In this document: positions 1 to 5,972 of the stretch, piece by piece
Position numbering within the stretch: the first letter of the stretch is position 1
Layout of the letters: each line of letters opens with the position of its first letter
The notes under the pieces: generated by a model
The model's input: only the letters and a program-made list of their open reading frames with translations
What the model was told of the DNA's origin: nothing
The model's database searches: none
Origin: Verrucomicrobiota bacterium
GTDB taxonomy: Bacteria > Verrucomicrobiota > Verrucomicrobiia > Opitutales > Opitutaceae
DNA length: 8,198 nucleotides
Reading direction: 5' to 3'
Assembly: GCA_023386835.1 (NCBI GenBank)
Contig: JAEWIY010000069.1
Span: 1 to 8,198, forward strand
Program-made: the position numbers and the translations under genes

Positions 1-501
1 CTTGGACTGTCGGCCCAGACCGACCCGGATCGCGGCACCTACTTCACGCCCACGAAGGGCGCCCGCGAGTTCACCTTCGGGGCCGGCGGCGCGACCAACA
101 AGGACTTCGATGACTCCGCCGGTGCCATCAACCTGTCGATCGGCCAGTACCTCAACGACCGGACGATGGTCGTTTTCCGCCAGAGCCTCGATTACGTCAA
201 TCCGGACGACGGGGACAGCGGCCTGGCCGCCTCATCCCGCCTCGGCATCGACTACCACTTCGGCGGCAACGAGCGCTTCCGCCCGTTTGTTGGCGCGACG
301 TTCGGCGGCATCTATGGTGACAACGTGGAAGACACGTGGGCGGCCGGTGTCGAACTCGGCGCCAAGTACTACGTGAAGTCCTCGACGTTCCTCTTCGCCG
401 TGGCCGAGTACTCCTGGCTCTTCTCCGACACGGACGATCTCGAGGATCGGTTTGATGACGGCGCCATCTTCTGGAACGCCGGCATCGGCTTTAACTTCTA
501 A
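1..501 (+). CDS. Outer-membrane beta-barrel protein, 5' end missing
   Basis: Frame 1 is open from the first base to the TAA at 499-501, giving 166 residues. The visible protein begins LGLSAQTDPD, which looks like the end of a signal peptide cleaved after Ala, so probably only the start codon and most of the signal peptide lie outside the window. The remainder alternates hydrophobic and polar residues, with many Gly, Tyr and Phe and acidic turns (NPDDGDSG, DTDDLEDRFDDG), as in 8- to 10-strand outer-membrane barrels. It ends GIGFNF; a terminal Phe is the usual signal recognised by the Bam assembly machinery. Repeated phrases such as RLGIDYHFGG, RFRPFVGATFGG and AGVELGAKYYV resemble OmpA/OmpW-like and PF13505-type barrels. 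No specific substrate can be named, so 'porin-like' is as far as I would go. An intrinsic terminator follows 35 bases after the stop, so this is the last gene of its transcript. Confidence 0.8.
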   Translation, partial: LGLSAQTDPDRGTYFTPTKGAREFTFGAGGATNKDFDDSAGAINLSIGQYLNDRTMVVFRQSLDYVNPDDGDSGLAASSRLGIDYHFGGNERFRPFVGATFGGIYGDNVEDTWAAGVELGAKYYVKSSTFLFAVAEYSWLFSDTDDLEDRFDDGAIFWNAGIGFNF

Positions 502-535
502 GGCGGCCCATCACGCCACCAGCGCCTGAATCACG

Positions 536-565
536 AGAGTGCGGCCCACCGGCCGCACTCTTTTT
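536..565 (+). terminator. Strong intrinsic terminator after the beta-barrel gene
   Basis: A perfect stem, GAGTGCGGCC (537-546) pairing with GGCCGCACTC (551-560), closes the four-base loop CACC and is followed at once by TTTTT (561-565). A536 can add one more pair with T561. It lies 35 bases downstream of the TAA at 499-501. The T-run is only on the plus strand, so termination should act on the beta-barrel transcript. Confidence 0.93.
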
Positions 566-1017
566 GCGCCTTTCCGCGCCGCAGGGTTCGTCCGCCATGC
601 CTGGGCGGGGCGACGATCCGGCGGGGATGGATCGCTCTCAGTGTTTCCGGACAAACCGGCGTTGTGGAAACGCGGGCGTGAGCACTTCCGGCACCGGCTC
701 GGCCGGCTTGCCGAAGGAGATCGCCAGCGTCCCAACACCGGCCGGGGACGAAGCGGCCACCTCTTCTCGGCCGCGAGCGACTGCAGTTCGTTTACGCAGG
801 AGAGATCGAATGGAGAAGCGATGGCTCATGGCGTGGAGTGGCTGAAACGACGCGGAAGCGGGGTAAGTGCAACCGCAGTTTGTTTTCGTCACGAATTCGT
901 TGCAGTTAAGTGCGTTCGCCAGGAGTTGCGCACCTTTGTGCTGGCGAATCGCGCCGCGGCGTCGCAAGTCGTCCATCGGGTCGAATTCATCGCGCCCGAT
1001 CAAGCCAGGTCGTGCGA
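566..1017. other. Gene-poor intergenic stretch of about 450 bases
   Basis: No recognisable gene lies here. Two weak overlapping plus-strand reading frames are worth recording. One is an 11-codon frame at 810-845 (MEKRWLMAWSG), preceded by AGGAG at 798-802, the best Shine-Dalgarno-like sequence before any ATG in the window. The other is a 66-codon frame at 821-1021 starting from the ATG within it, whose TAG overlaps the stop of the opposite-strand gene in the four bases CTAG (1018-1021). The 66-residue product (begins MAHGVEWLKRRGSG) resembles no family I know and has no domain or membrane segment, so I do not call it a gene. The stretch also holds the stem-loops at 864-948 and near-copies of GCAGTT-GTTT-CG at 783-796 and 875-888. 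Confidence 0.5.
864..948. other. Two adjacent imperfect stem-loops
   Basis: First structure: TAAGTGCAAC (864-873) pairs with GTTGCAGTTA (899-908) at nine of ten positions, leaving one G-G mismatch and a 25-base loop that contains the perfect palindrome ACGAATTCGT (891-900, partly overlapping the arm). Second structure: TTCGCCAG (915-922) pairs perfectly with CTGGCGAA (941-948). Both lie 70 to 155 bases beyond the stop of the minus-strand nitronate-monooxygenase-like gene, so they could form in its 3' untranslated RNA. Neither is followed by a T-run on either strand, so they are not standard intrinsic terminators. Function unknown. Confidence 0.4.
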
Positions 1018-2442
1018 CTAGGGCAACAGCACCGCCTCCAGCACGTCCGCCGCGGTGTAGCTGGTGGCCCCTGGACGAACAAACCGGGCAATCCCCGCTA
1101 CGTCCGCTCCCGAGCTTACGAGGGCTCGTTCAACCCCTCCGCCCGCCAGCCCTCGCACCTGCCCGAAGCCGATGGCGCCGAGCAGCGCGTTGCACAGGCA
1201 TTTCCGACCGGCAGCGTCGGCTGGCGCACCGCCCTTCGCCACGTAGTCCTCCGTCGGCTCACCGGCGCAGCGATAGCCAACGCTGCCATCCGGTTTGAGA
1301 TAAGCTTGGCGCAAATAACCCAAATCGCAGACCCGCGCCCGCGCGGCATACAATGCCGGATCGGACAACGTGCCGCTGACTTCGAGCACCTTGAAAGGAA
1401 ATCCCGTGGGTGAGGCCAGGGGATCGGTGTGCACTCGCGCGTCCCCGGCTTGGACCAGGCGCAGCACCTCCCGTTTGATCTCCGTTGTGAACCCCGATTC
1501 TTCGCAGAAGGCAAAGGCGGACCCCAACTGGATGCCCGCCGCGCCGAGTTTGCGGGCCTCGGCCAGGCCACCCGGGCGCGCATAGGAGCCGGCCAGCCAG
1601 AACGGCACGCCAAGCCCGGCGATCTTCGCCAGCTCCGGTTCATCGCGGGGTCCATAGACCGGCTCACCGGTTGCGTCCAGTTGCAGTGCGCCCCGCGGTG
1701 GCGCGTTGTGCCCTCCTGCGACGTGGCCTTCCACCACGAGCCCATCGACGCGGCCGTTCGATTTGCGGACCAACGTCGTCGCAAGTGTGGCCGACGAGAC
1801 GATCGCCAGGAAATAGGGCCGCCTCAGGACAGGGGCTTCCCGCCCGAGAAAGGCGGCCGGATCAAAGTGGAGTCGCGGCGCCTCCTCCGCCGTCGCGCCA
1901 ACGACGTCGAGCCGCAGTTCGGCCGTGCGACCGGCCGCCAGTTGATCGAGCACGCCGGGAATACTGCGCGGGATGCCGGCCCCCATCAGCACGTACGCGA
2001 CGCCTGCCAGCATGGCGCCGAACAACACGGGCAAGGTTTGCACCTGCACCTTCTCGAGCAGGTTGATACCCACCGGCGACGCGTGCCCCTCGCGCGCCAG
2101 GAACACCTCGGCGAACCCCGCGGCCACACTGAGCTCCGTTAAGGCGCGATTCGGTTCGTGCGACGGCATCGCCACCCCGCGATAGGGCGCGTCGGGTAAT
2201 TTGCCGCCCGGAATAAAATACTTCTGCAGGATAGCGGATGCGATCTCCGGCACCGGAAAATGCGCCAGGGCGCGACGAAGCGCGCCATCCTGATCACCTT
2301 CCTGGAGGCGCCGGGCAAACACCACGGGCAGAATTGAGCCCGAGACGACGCCGAGTTGCCCTGCTTCGGAGACGGCTCGGGCCAGTGACCAGTTGGAAAC
2401 GGCGACGCCCATGCCGCCTTGGATGATGAGAGGATGATGCAT
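1018..2442 (-). CDS. Nitronate monooxygenase / PfaD-family FMN enzyme
   Basis: The 474-residue protein belongs to the nitronate monooxygenase (2-nitropropane dioxygenase) / PfaD superfamily of FMN-dependent TIM barrels. The N-terminus PLIIQGGMGVAVSNW (residues 4-18) is the family's first strand and glycine turn. EGHVAGGHNAPPRG (238-251) carries the AGGH motif whose His (245) matches the active-site His of nitronate monooxygenases. GAAGIQLGSAF (300-310) fits the FMN phosphate loop. Behind the barrel lies a C-terminal part with DPLASPTGFPFK (340-351) and a Cys pair in KCLCNAL (414-420), typical of the larger PfaD-like branch rather than the roughly 350-residue classical enzymes. I chose ATG 2440-2442 because conservation begins two residues later. 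The frame is open to 2706, but the extra 88 residues look like non-coding arginine/serine-rich translation. No Shine-Dalgarno is visible. PfaD proper is the enoyl reductase of polyunsaturated fatty acid synthases, but no pfaABC genes are nearby, so this is a stand-alone member with unknown substrate. Confidence 0.92.
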   Translation of the reverse strand: MHHPLIIQGGMGVAVSNWSLARAVSEAGQLGVVSGSILPVVFARRLQEGDQDGALRRALAHFPVPEIASAILQKYFIPGGKLPDAPYRGVAMPSHEPNRALTELSVAAGFAEVFLAREGHASPVGINLLEKVQVQTLPVLFGAMLAGVAYVLMGAGIPRSIPGVLDQLAAGRTAELRLDVVGATAEEAPRLHFDPAAFLGREAPVLRRPYFLAIVSSATLATTLVRKSNGRVDGLVVEGHVAGGHNAPPRGALQLDATGEPVYGPRDEPELAKIAGLGVPFWLAGSYARPGGLAEARKLGAAGIQLGSAFAFCEESGFTTEIKREVLRLVQAGDARVHTDPLASPTGFPFKVLEVSGTLSDPALYAARARVCDLGYLRQAYLKPDGSVGYRCAGEPTEDYVAKGGAPADAAGRKCLCNALLGAIGFGQVRGLAGGGVERALVSSGADVAGIARFVRPGATSYTAADVLEAVLLP

Positions 2443-2902
2443 GAATGGAGACAGGTCTTCCGCGTGGACCTGTCCCCCGGTCTGGCGTTGGACAACAGAA
2501 CGCCGCGGAGCCGGCGAACCCCAGGATCGTAGCTGGGTCGTGGGGGAGCGGAAGCCGCGACGGCATCTCATCACCACCTCAGAAGCCCGCCTACTCTGCT
2601 CAAACAGGACCCTGGAGCCGGAGGCGTCGCCTTTAAAATCGCGAGCAAATCGCCGCGGGAAGCCGCTCTTTCGTGAGCCGCCGTCGCTCGGAATGGGGGA
2701 CCGCAATCACTTAAGGGACGCGGACCCGGTCGCAACCCTCGTGGCAAGTCCCCCCGCCCGCCGCTTGACCTGCGTCCAACGCACGTGGCCGGGCCGCGGC
2801 AGCGGGTCCACACATCTCGGGTCTGCCGCCGGGAACCTGGCTCAGCGCCTTGCGTTGCACGATCGTGGTGAACGAGCGGCGCGGACTCCGGTCTGCCCTG
2901 TC
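2443..2902. promoter_or_regulatory. Divergent intergenic region, presumed to hold two promoters
   Basis: These 460 bases separate two divergent genes, so both promoters should lie here, but I could not place either. TTGACC at 2765-2770 resembles a -35 box but has no matching -10 box at the right distance. Small inverted repeats are present: TGCGT/ACGCA around three bases (2771-2783) and GCGGCAG (2796-2802) with CTGCCGC (2823-2829). CGGGTC is repeated directly at 2803-2808 and 2818-2823. The frame of the downstream gene happens to be open through the whole stretch from 2441, but its translation is low-complexity Arg/Pro/Ser-rich and does not look like protein. Confidence 0.4.
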
Positions 2903-3424
2903 ATGAAGTACGAGCCTGAAGACCACGTGGAGAGCCTGGCAGGCACGCCGGCCATCACCAAGATCCGGGATCTGGCGAAATCCGCCCGGGTTTGCCTCTT
3001 TGGCACCGACCTGAAGCACCCGCCGCTGACGGTGCGCCCGATGGCGGTGCAGTCAGTCGACGACGCGGGCGACGTGTGGTTTCTCAGCGGCCGCTCCAGT
3101 CACACCAACCAGCACATCGCGGCCGATCCGCAGGTGCAGTTGCTGTTCGCCAATCCAGGCAGTTCCGAGTTCATGACCTTGGAAGGCGACGCGACGATCA
3201 GCGACGATCGCGGCCTGAAGGAGGAACATTGGACGCCGATCGCGAAAACCTGGTTCACCGGCGGAGTGGATGATCCGGAATTGACCGTGCTGCGCGTGCG
3301 CGTCCGCGACGGCTACTACTGGGACACCAAACACGGCAAGGCGACCTCGATGATCAAAATCGCGATCGGTGCCGTCACCGGCAAAACGATGGACGACGGC
3401 ATCGAAGGCCACGTGAACCCGTAG
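2903..3424 (+). CDS. General stress protein 26-like FMN-binding split-barrel protein
   Basis: The 173-residue protein matches the pyridoxamine 5'-phosphate oxidase-like split-barrel fold of the general stress protein 26 group (COG3871), whose members are usually 150-180 residues long, dimeric and bind FMN or another flavin. Visible landmarks are a short helix (ITKIRDLAKSARVCLF, 18-33), the first-strand motif LTVRPMAV (42-49) with the usual RPM, WFLSGRSSHTNQ (59-70), VQLLFANP (78-85), and the end of the barrel in VRVRDGYYWD (132-141). The family is cytoplasmic and linked to stress responses; its reaction is unknown and it is not PdxH. ATG 2903 is chosen because conserved sequence starts just after it, although no Shine-Dalgarno precedes it and the frame is open further upstream. 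It is divergent from the FMN-type gene on the minus strand, which suggests but does not prove shared control. Two hairpins follow the stop codon. Confidence 0.92.
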   Translation: MKYEPEDHVESLAGTPAITKIRDLAKSARVCLFGTDLKHPPLTVRPMAVQSVDDAGDVWFLSGRSSHTNQHIAADPQVQLLFANPGSSEFMTLEGDATISDDRGLKEEHWTPIAKTWFTGGVDDPELTVLRVRVRDGYYWDTKHGKATSMIKIAIGAVTGKTMDDGIEGHVNP

Positions 3425-3429
3425 GGACA

Positions 3430-3485
3430 GCAAGCCTACTGGCTTGCCGAGCTGATGCACGGAAGAGTGACACGATCACTCTCCC
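3430..3485 (+). terminator. Two tandem hairpins after the split-barrel gene
   Basis: GCAAGCC (3430-3436) pairs with GGCTTGC (3441-3447) around a four-base loop, starting six bases after the TAG. A second hairpin follows: AGAGTGA (3464-3470) pairs with TCACTCT (3476-3482) around CACGA, and GG/CC pairs (3461-3462 with 3484-3485) can extend it past one mismatch. Neither has a T-run, so they may stabilise the mRNA end or help a Rho-type termination rather than act as a standard intrinsic terminator. Confidence 0.45.
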
Positions 3486-3886
3486 GTCGTCGCAGCCGCT
3501 ATTCACTCGTTGTCAGTACGGCGGAGCGACCGGTGAGTCGCCGTAGCATTTCCGGATTTGCCGGTGTGGTCCACCCGCGGCCGGACGACAGCCCTCGCGA
3601 TATGCCCATGGGACACACGGATTTTTCCTTCCCTCGGATTATGGGTTGTTCATAGTCCGCACGTTCTTCCGGCGATGGCGCTCGTCGGCTGGACCGTCCC
3701 CTCCATCTCCAGCATGACTCACGTCGTTTTGACGTCGCGAGCTTTCGCGTCGTCGCGTCCAGCGCCCAACCGCTTGGTGCAGTGCCATGCCTGTATCGGC
3801 TCTGCCATGCCAGCACGGCGCACCGTCACGGTTCATCGGGAGGTTTGGGACTCAGGCGGCAACAGCCGCACGCTGAGTTTTCCCGT
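3486..3886. other. Gene-free stretch upstream of the lipoprotein gene
   Basis: No supported gene. The longest reading frames (both strands, up to about 105 codons) are Arg/Ser/Thr-rich and lack any recognisable motif. Three structures stand out. A strong hairpin pairs GACGTCGCGA (3731-3740) with TCGCGTCGTC (3745-3754), nine of ten positions, around the loop GCTT. A smaller competing hairpin pairs ACGTC (3721-3725) with GACGT (3731-3735), and the two cannot form together. The 9-mer TGCCATGCC is repeated directly at 3783-3791 and 3803-3811, a 20-base period. The promoter of the lipoprotein gene presumably lies here but I could not place it. Confidence 0.4.
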
Positions 3887-4411
3887 ATGCACATCCAGCA
3901 TCAGATCGGCCGCACCCTCGGTGTGGCCCTCCTCCTCGGCATGGCCGTTCTCGCGAACGGTTGCGCCTCGATAGTCCACGGCGGCAGCCGCACCATCAAC
4001 CTGAACTCGAGCCCCAGCGGCGCGACGGCGACGATCCGGAAAGCGGATACAGGCCAGGCCGTTCACACCGGCACGACGCCGTTGACTGTCTCGCTCGACC
4101 CGAAACGCGGCTTCTTCAAGGGCCAGAGTTACGTCGTGCGATTCGAGCTCGACGGCTACCGCTCCGATGAGGTGGTGCTCACGCCCCAGCTCTCCGGCTG
4201 GTACTTTGGCAACATCGTGTTCGGCGGGCTGATCGGCATGCTGATCGTCGATCCTGCGACCGGCTCAATGTGGAATCTTTCGCCCGAGCAACTCGATCGC
4301 ACCCTGAGCGCGAACCAGGCCGCCGTTTTGAGCGAAGGCAATGGCTTTATCATCGCCCTGCTCTCCGAGACCACGGCCACTGAGCGCGCCCAGATGGTCA
4401 GGATCAACTGA
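3887..4411 (+). CDS. Lipoprotein with PEGA-like domain
   Basis: The 174-residue protein starts with a short positive or polar end (MHIQHQIGRT), a hydrophobic stretch (LGVALLLGMAVLA, 11-23), and then NGCAS with Cys26 as the probable lipidated residue. The -3/-2/-1 residues are Ala-Asn-Gly, so the lipobox is not canonical (Leu is usual at -3), but position and context are right. Ala at +2 would favour the outer membrane under the proteobacterial sorting rule. INLNSSPSGATATIRKADTG (37-56) to RFELDGYRSDEVVL (85-98) is a PEGA-like beta-sandwich repeat, a surface-carbohydrate or adhesion-associated fold. The glycine-rich segment GWYFGNIVFGGLIGMLIVD (104-122), followed by PATGSMWNL, is a conserved trait of this group of small lipoproteins and may touch or cross a membrane. 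The ATG at 3887 is chosen because it opens the signal peptide; the frame is open to 3782. A strong terminator follows. Specific role unknown. Confidence 0.85.
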   Translation: MHIQHQIGRTLGVALLLGMAVLANGCASIVHGGSRTINLNSSPSGATATIRKADTGQAVHTGTTPLTVSLDPKRGFFKGQSYVVRFELDGYRSDEVVLTPQLSGWYFGNIVFGGLIGMLIVDPATGSMWNLSPEQLDRTLSANQAAVLSEGNGFIIALLSETTATERAQMVRIN

Positions 4412-4426
4412 TCGCAATCTCCACCC

Positions 4427-4461
4427 AGCCTGCCGGGCCTCGTCCGGCAGGCTTTCTTTTT
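4427..4461 (+). terminator. Strong intrinsic terminator after the lipoprotein gene
   Basis: AGCCTGCCGG (4427-4436) pairs perfectly with CCGGCAGGCT (4444-4453) around a seven-base loop. The T-rich run TTCTTTTT (4454-4461) follows. It starts 16 bases after the TGA at 4409-4411 and marks the lipoprotein gene as the end of its transcript. Confidence 0.93.
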
Positions 4462-4731
4462 GTCTGCTCGACGGCTCGGCAGGGGATTCGCGGCGCAGCA
4501 GGCGCACTTTGACGCCGAACCCAGCTGTCAGAGAGTGAAGCCGGCAATGCCCGGAGCGACTCGTGACCGCGCGTCAGGGCAGATTAAGGACCACCCACCC
4601 GATGCCCATCTGAGAGGCGCGACCGTCCGTGTATTCAAGCGGTTGCTTCGCCGCACGTTTCTATAAAAAAAAGAAACGTGTCCGCCGTTGCGGGAGTCGA
4701 ACGTCGGATCTTGCAGCACCCCTTTGTTGTG
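4462..4731. promoter_or_regulatory. Upstream region of the GyrI-like gene with an A-rich dyad
   Basis: No supported gene; small reading frames here lack any motif. The notable element is a perfect 9-base inverted repeat, CACGTTTCT (4654-4662) and AGAAACGTG (4672-4680), separated by the loop ATAAAAAAA. The loop and the end of the left arm form TATAAA (4662-4667), the most -10-like sequence in this otherwise GC-rich gap. The nearest -35 candidate, TTGCTT (4643-4648), is only 13 bases away, which is too close for a confident promoter. The dyad ends 51 bases before the ATG at 4732, so it could be an operator overlapping the promoter, or an RNA hairpin in the leader. Confidence 0.45.
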
Positions 4732-5223
4732 ATGACGTCCTCCCCCCTCACCTCTGCATTCGGCCCCGTCCGTTTCGTTGATCTTGGTCCCAAGCTGCTC
4801 GCTGGTCTGCGTCGGCACCACCCGTTTGCCGACGCTCCGCGCACAATCCCACAGCAGTGGGTCGACTTTAATGAAACGGTCCGTCCTGCGCTGCCAAAGT
4901 CAGAGGTCTTCTACGGGGCGATCTGCGGCTCCACCGAAAGCACCTGCGAATACATGTGCGCCGTTGCGGTGCCGTCGTTCGACTCACTTCCGCCGGAGAT
5001 GGGACGGATGCGCCTGTTGCCGCAGCATTACGCGGTCTTCCAACATTCGGGTCACGTGAGCGCGTTGCACGCGACGTGGTGTCGAATCATCGACGAATGG
5101 TTGCCACAGAGTGGTTTTGTCTCCGCCGAGCGTCCCGACTTTGAGCTCTACACCGAGTCCTACGATCCCGCCACCGGCACCGGAGGCATCGAAGTCTGGG
5201 TCGGCGTCACGCCGAGAAGCTAG
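4732..5223 (+). CDS. GyrI-like small-molecule-binding domain protein
   Basis: The 163-residue protein is a free-standing GyrI-like / AraC effector-binding domain (the fold of E. coli GyrI and of the ligand domains of Rob and BmrR), built from two repeated SHS2 modules. The first module runs from VRFVDLGPKLLAGLRRHHPF (13-32) through the helix IPQQWVDFNETV (39-50) to EVFYGAICG (58-66). The second runs from MRLLPQHYAVFQHSGHVSAL (93-112) through the helix HATWCRIIDEWL (113-124) to the closing strand IEVWVGVTP (153-161). DFELY (136-140) places a Glu where family members often carry a ligand-pocket acid. There is no N-terminal DNA-binding helix-turn-helix, so it is not itself an AraC or MerR regulator; such orphan domains bind or modify small cationic compounds, or bind DNA gyrase. 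A GTG at 4678 would add 18 residues, but ATG 4732 fits the usual start better. No Shine-Dalgarno is visible. It is co-oriented with the VOC gene 113 bases downstream. Confidence 0.86.
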   Translation: MTSSPLTSAFGPVRFVDLGPKLLAGLRRHHPFADAPRTIPQQWVDFNETVRPALPKSEVFYGAICGSTESTCEYMCAVAVPSFDSLPPEMGRMRLLPQHYAVFQHSGHVSALHATWCRIIDEWLPQSGFVSAERPDFELYTESYDPATGTGGIEVWVGVTPRS

Positions 5224-5270
5224 CTCCTCTCCCTCCTCAAAAACGCGGCTGCGCCGGCAGCCCGCCTAAC

Positions 5271-5302
5271 CTCGTGCAGAACTGCACGAGCAGGACGCGT
5301 CC
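5271..5302. promoter_or_regulatory. Two tandem palindromes between the GyrI-like and VOC genes
   Basis: CTCGTGCAG (5271-5279) and CTGCACGAG (5282-5290) form a perfect 9-base dyad with only AA between the arms. Three bases further, GGACGCGTCC (5293-5302) is a perfect 10-base palindrome. They lie 34 to 66 bases before the VOC ATG. The two-base centre suits a dimeric DNA-binding protein; as RNA, an 8-pair hairpin with a GAAC loop is also possible. No T-run follows, so this is not a standard terminator for the GyrI-like gene. Confidence 0.5.
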
Positions 5303-5336
5303 CTCCAGCGGCGCGAGTTGCCTCCCTTTTCTCACC

Positions 5337-5822
5337 ATGAAAAAGACCCAGCCCAAAAACACGATCTGCCTCTGGTTTAACAAGGACGCTCTGGATGCCG
5401 CCCGCTTCTACGCCGCGACGTTTCCGGATAGCGAAGTCACGGCCGTCATTCACGCCCCGGGTGATTATCCTTCCGGACAAACGGGTGACGTGCTCGTCGT
5501 CGAGTTCACTGTGCTCGGCATCCCCTGCATGGGGCTCAACGGCGGACCCGAATTCACGCACAGCGAAGCGTTCTCCTTTCAGGTCGCGACTGATAACCAG
5601 GAGGAAACCGATCGCTACTGGAACGCGATCGTCAGCAACGGCGGCGCGGAGAGCGCCTGCGGCTGGTGCAAGGCCCGCTGGGGCATCTCTTGGCAAATCA
5701 CACCGCGCGTGCTGTCCGATGCTCTCGCCGCCGGAGGCGCCGAAGCCAAACGCGCCTTCGAAGCCATGATGGAAATGGGCAAGATCGACGTCGCCAAAAT
5801 CGAGGCCGCCCGGCGTGGATGA
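5337..5822 (+). CDS. PhnB-like VOC family protein (3-dmu-9_3-mt domain)
   Basis: The 161-residue protein is a confident match to the COG3865 / PF06983 branch of the vicinal oxygen chelate superfamily, a name ('3-demethylubiquinone-9 3-methyltransferase') inherited from an old annotation that does not imply methyltransferase activity. Landmarks in order are ICLWFNKDALDAARFYAATF (10-29) and its PDSEV, the conserved APGDYPSG (40-47), VLVVEFTVLGIPCMGLNGGP (52-71), SEAFSFQVAT (76-85), ETDRYWNAI (90-98), and the signature CGWCKARWGISWQITP (108-123). It ends IDVAKIEAARRG, as most members do. The length is normal. The fold is a pair of beta-alpha-beta-beta-beta modules, usually dimeric. Many VOC proteins bind a divalent metal or an antibiotic, but no function is established for this group. 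ATG 5337 gives the usual N-terminus; an in-frame codon at 5274 lies inside the upstream palindrome and adds non-conserved residues. No Shine-Dalgarno is visible. Confidence 0.95.
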   Translation: MKKTQPKNTICLWFNKDALDAARFYAATFPDSEVTAVIHAPGDYPSGQTGDVLVVEFTVLGIPCMGLNGGPEFTHSEAFSFQVATDNQEETDRYWNAIVSNGGAESACGWCKARWGISWQITPRVLSDALAAGGAEAKRAFEAMMEMGKIDVAKIEAARRG

Positions 5823-5837
5823 CTGGAAAGTAAAGTT

Positions 5838-5947
5838 GACGGTGTAAGGGGTAAGGAGACTGGACTCCCTGACGCGCTATCGGCTCCGTTGGGCCAGAGT
5901 GTATCCGACCAGTGTGAGGTGTAAGGCGCGCTCACCCCTTGACCGTC
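5838..5947. repeat. Imperfect inverted repeat in the convergent gap
   Basis: GACGGT (5838-5843) and AAGGGGT (5846-5852) are matched in inverted order by ACCCCTT (5934-5940) and ACCGTC (5942-5947), so 13 bases pair around a small unpaired bulge, enclosing 81 bases. The 9-mer GGTGTAAGG also occurs directly at 5841-5849 and 5918-5926. The element fills most of the 150-base gap between the convergent VOC and DUF1801 genes. It could be a dispersed palindromic repeat (REP-like) or a long bidirectional terminator hairpin. No T-run is present. Confidence 0.45.
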
Positions 5948-5972
5948 GCGACCACTCTCCGCCGGCACCGTG

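Noticed and set aside
905..911. GTTAAGT fits the degenerate integron core site GTTRRRY, next to a stem-loop.
   Set aside because: No matching RYYYAAC partner at a suitable distance, no integrase gene and no cassette-like array; the motif is too degenerate to count alone.
2443..2902. Open reading frames extend both divergent genes far upstream (to 2706 on minus, from 2441 on plus), suggesting long N-terminal extensions.
   Set aside because: The two extensions overlap each other, translate to Arg/Pro/Ser-rich sequence without motifs, and family similarity starts right at the chosen ATGs; GC-rich DNA has few chance stops.
3499..3816. A 105-codon minus-strand frame in the gap before the lipoprotein gene.
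   Set aside because: No recognisable motif, biased composition rich in Arg and Ser, no ribosome-binding site and no family resemblance.
4460..4666. A 68-codon plus-strand frame between the lipoprotein and GyrI-like genes.
   Set aside because: It would start inside the T-run of the terminator at a TTG, has no family resemblance and ends in the A-rich dyad.
4690..4712. A minus-strand sequence (GTTCGACTCCCGC) like the T-arm end of a tRNA, a possible tRNA or attachment-site remnant.
   Set aside because: The bases 5' of the T-loop do not pair with the 3' half of the arm, no D or anticodon arm or acceptor stem could be folded, and there is no integrase or second copy in the window.
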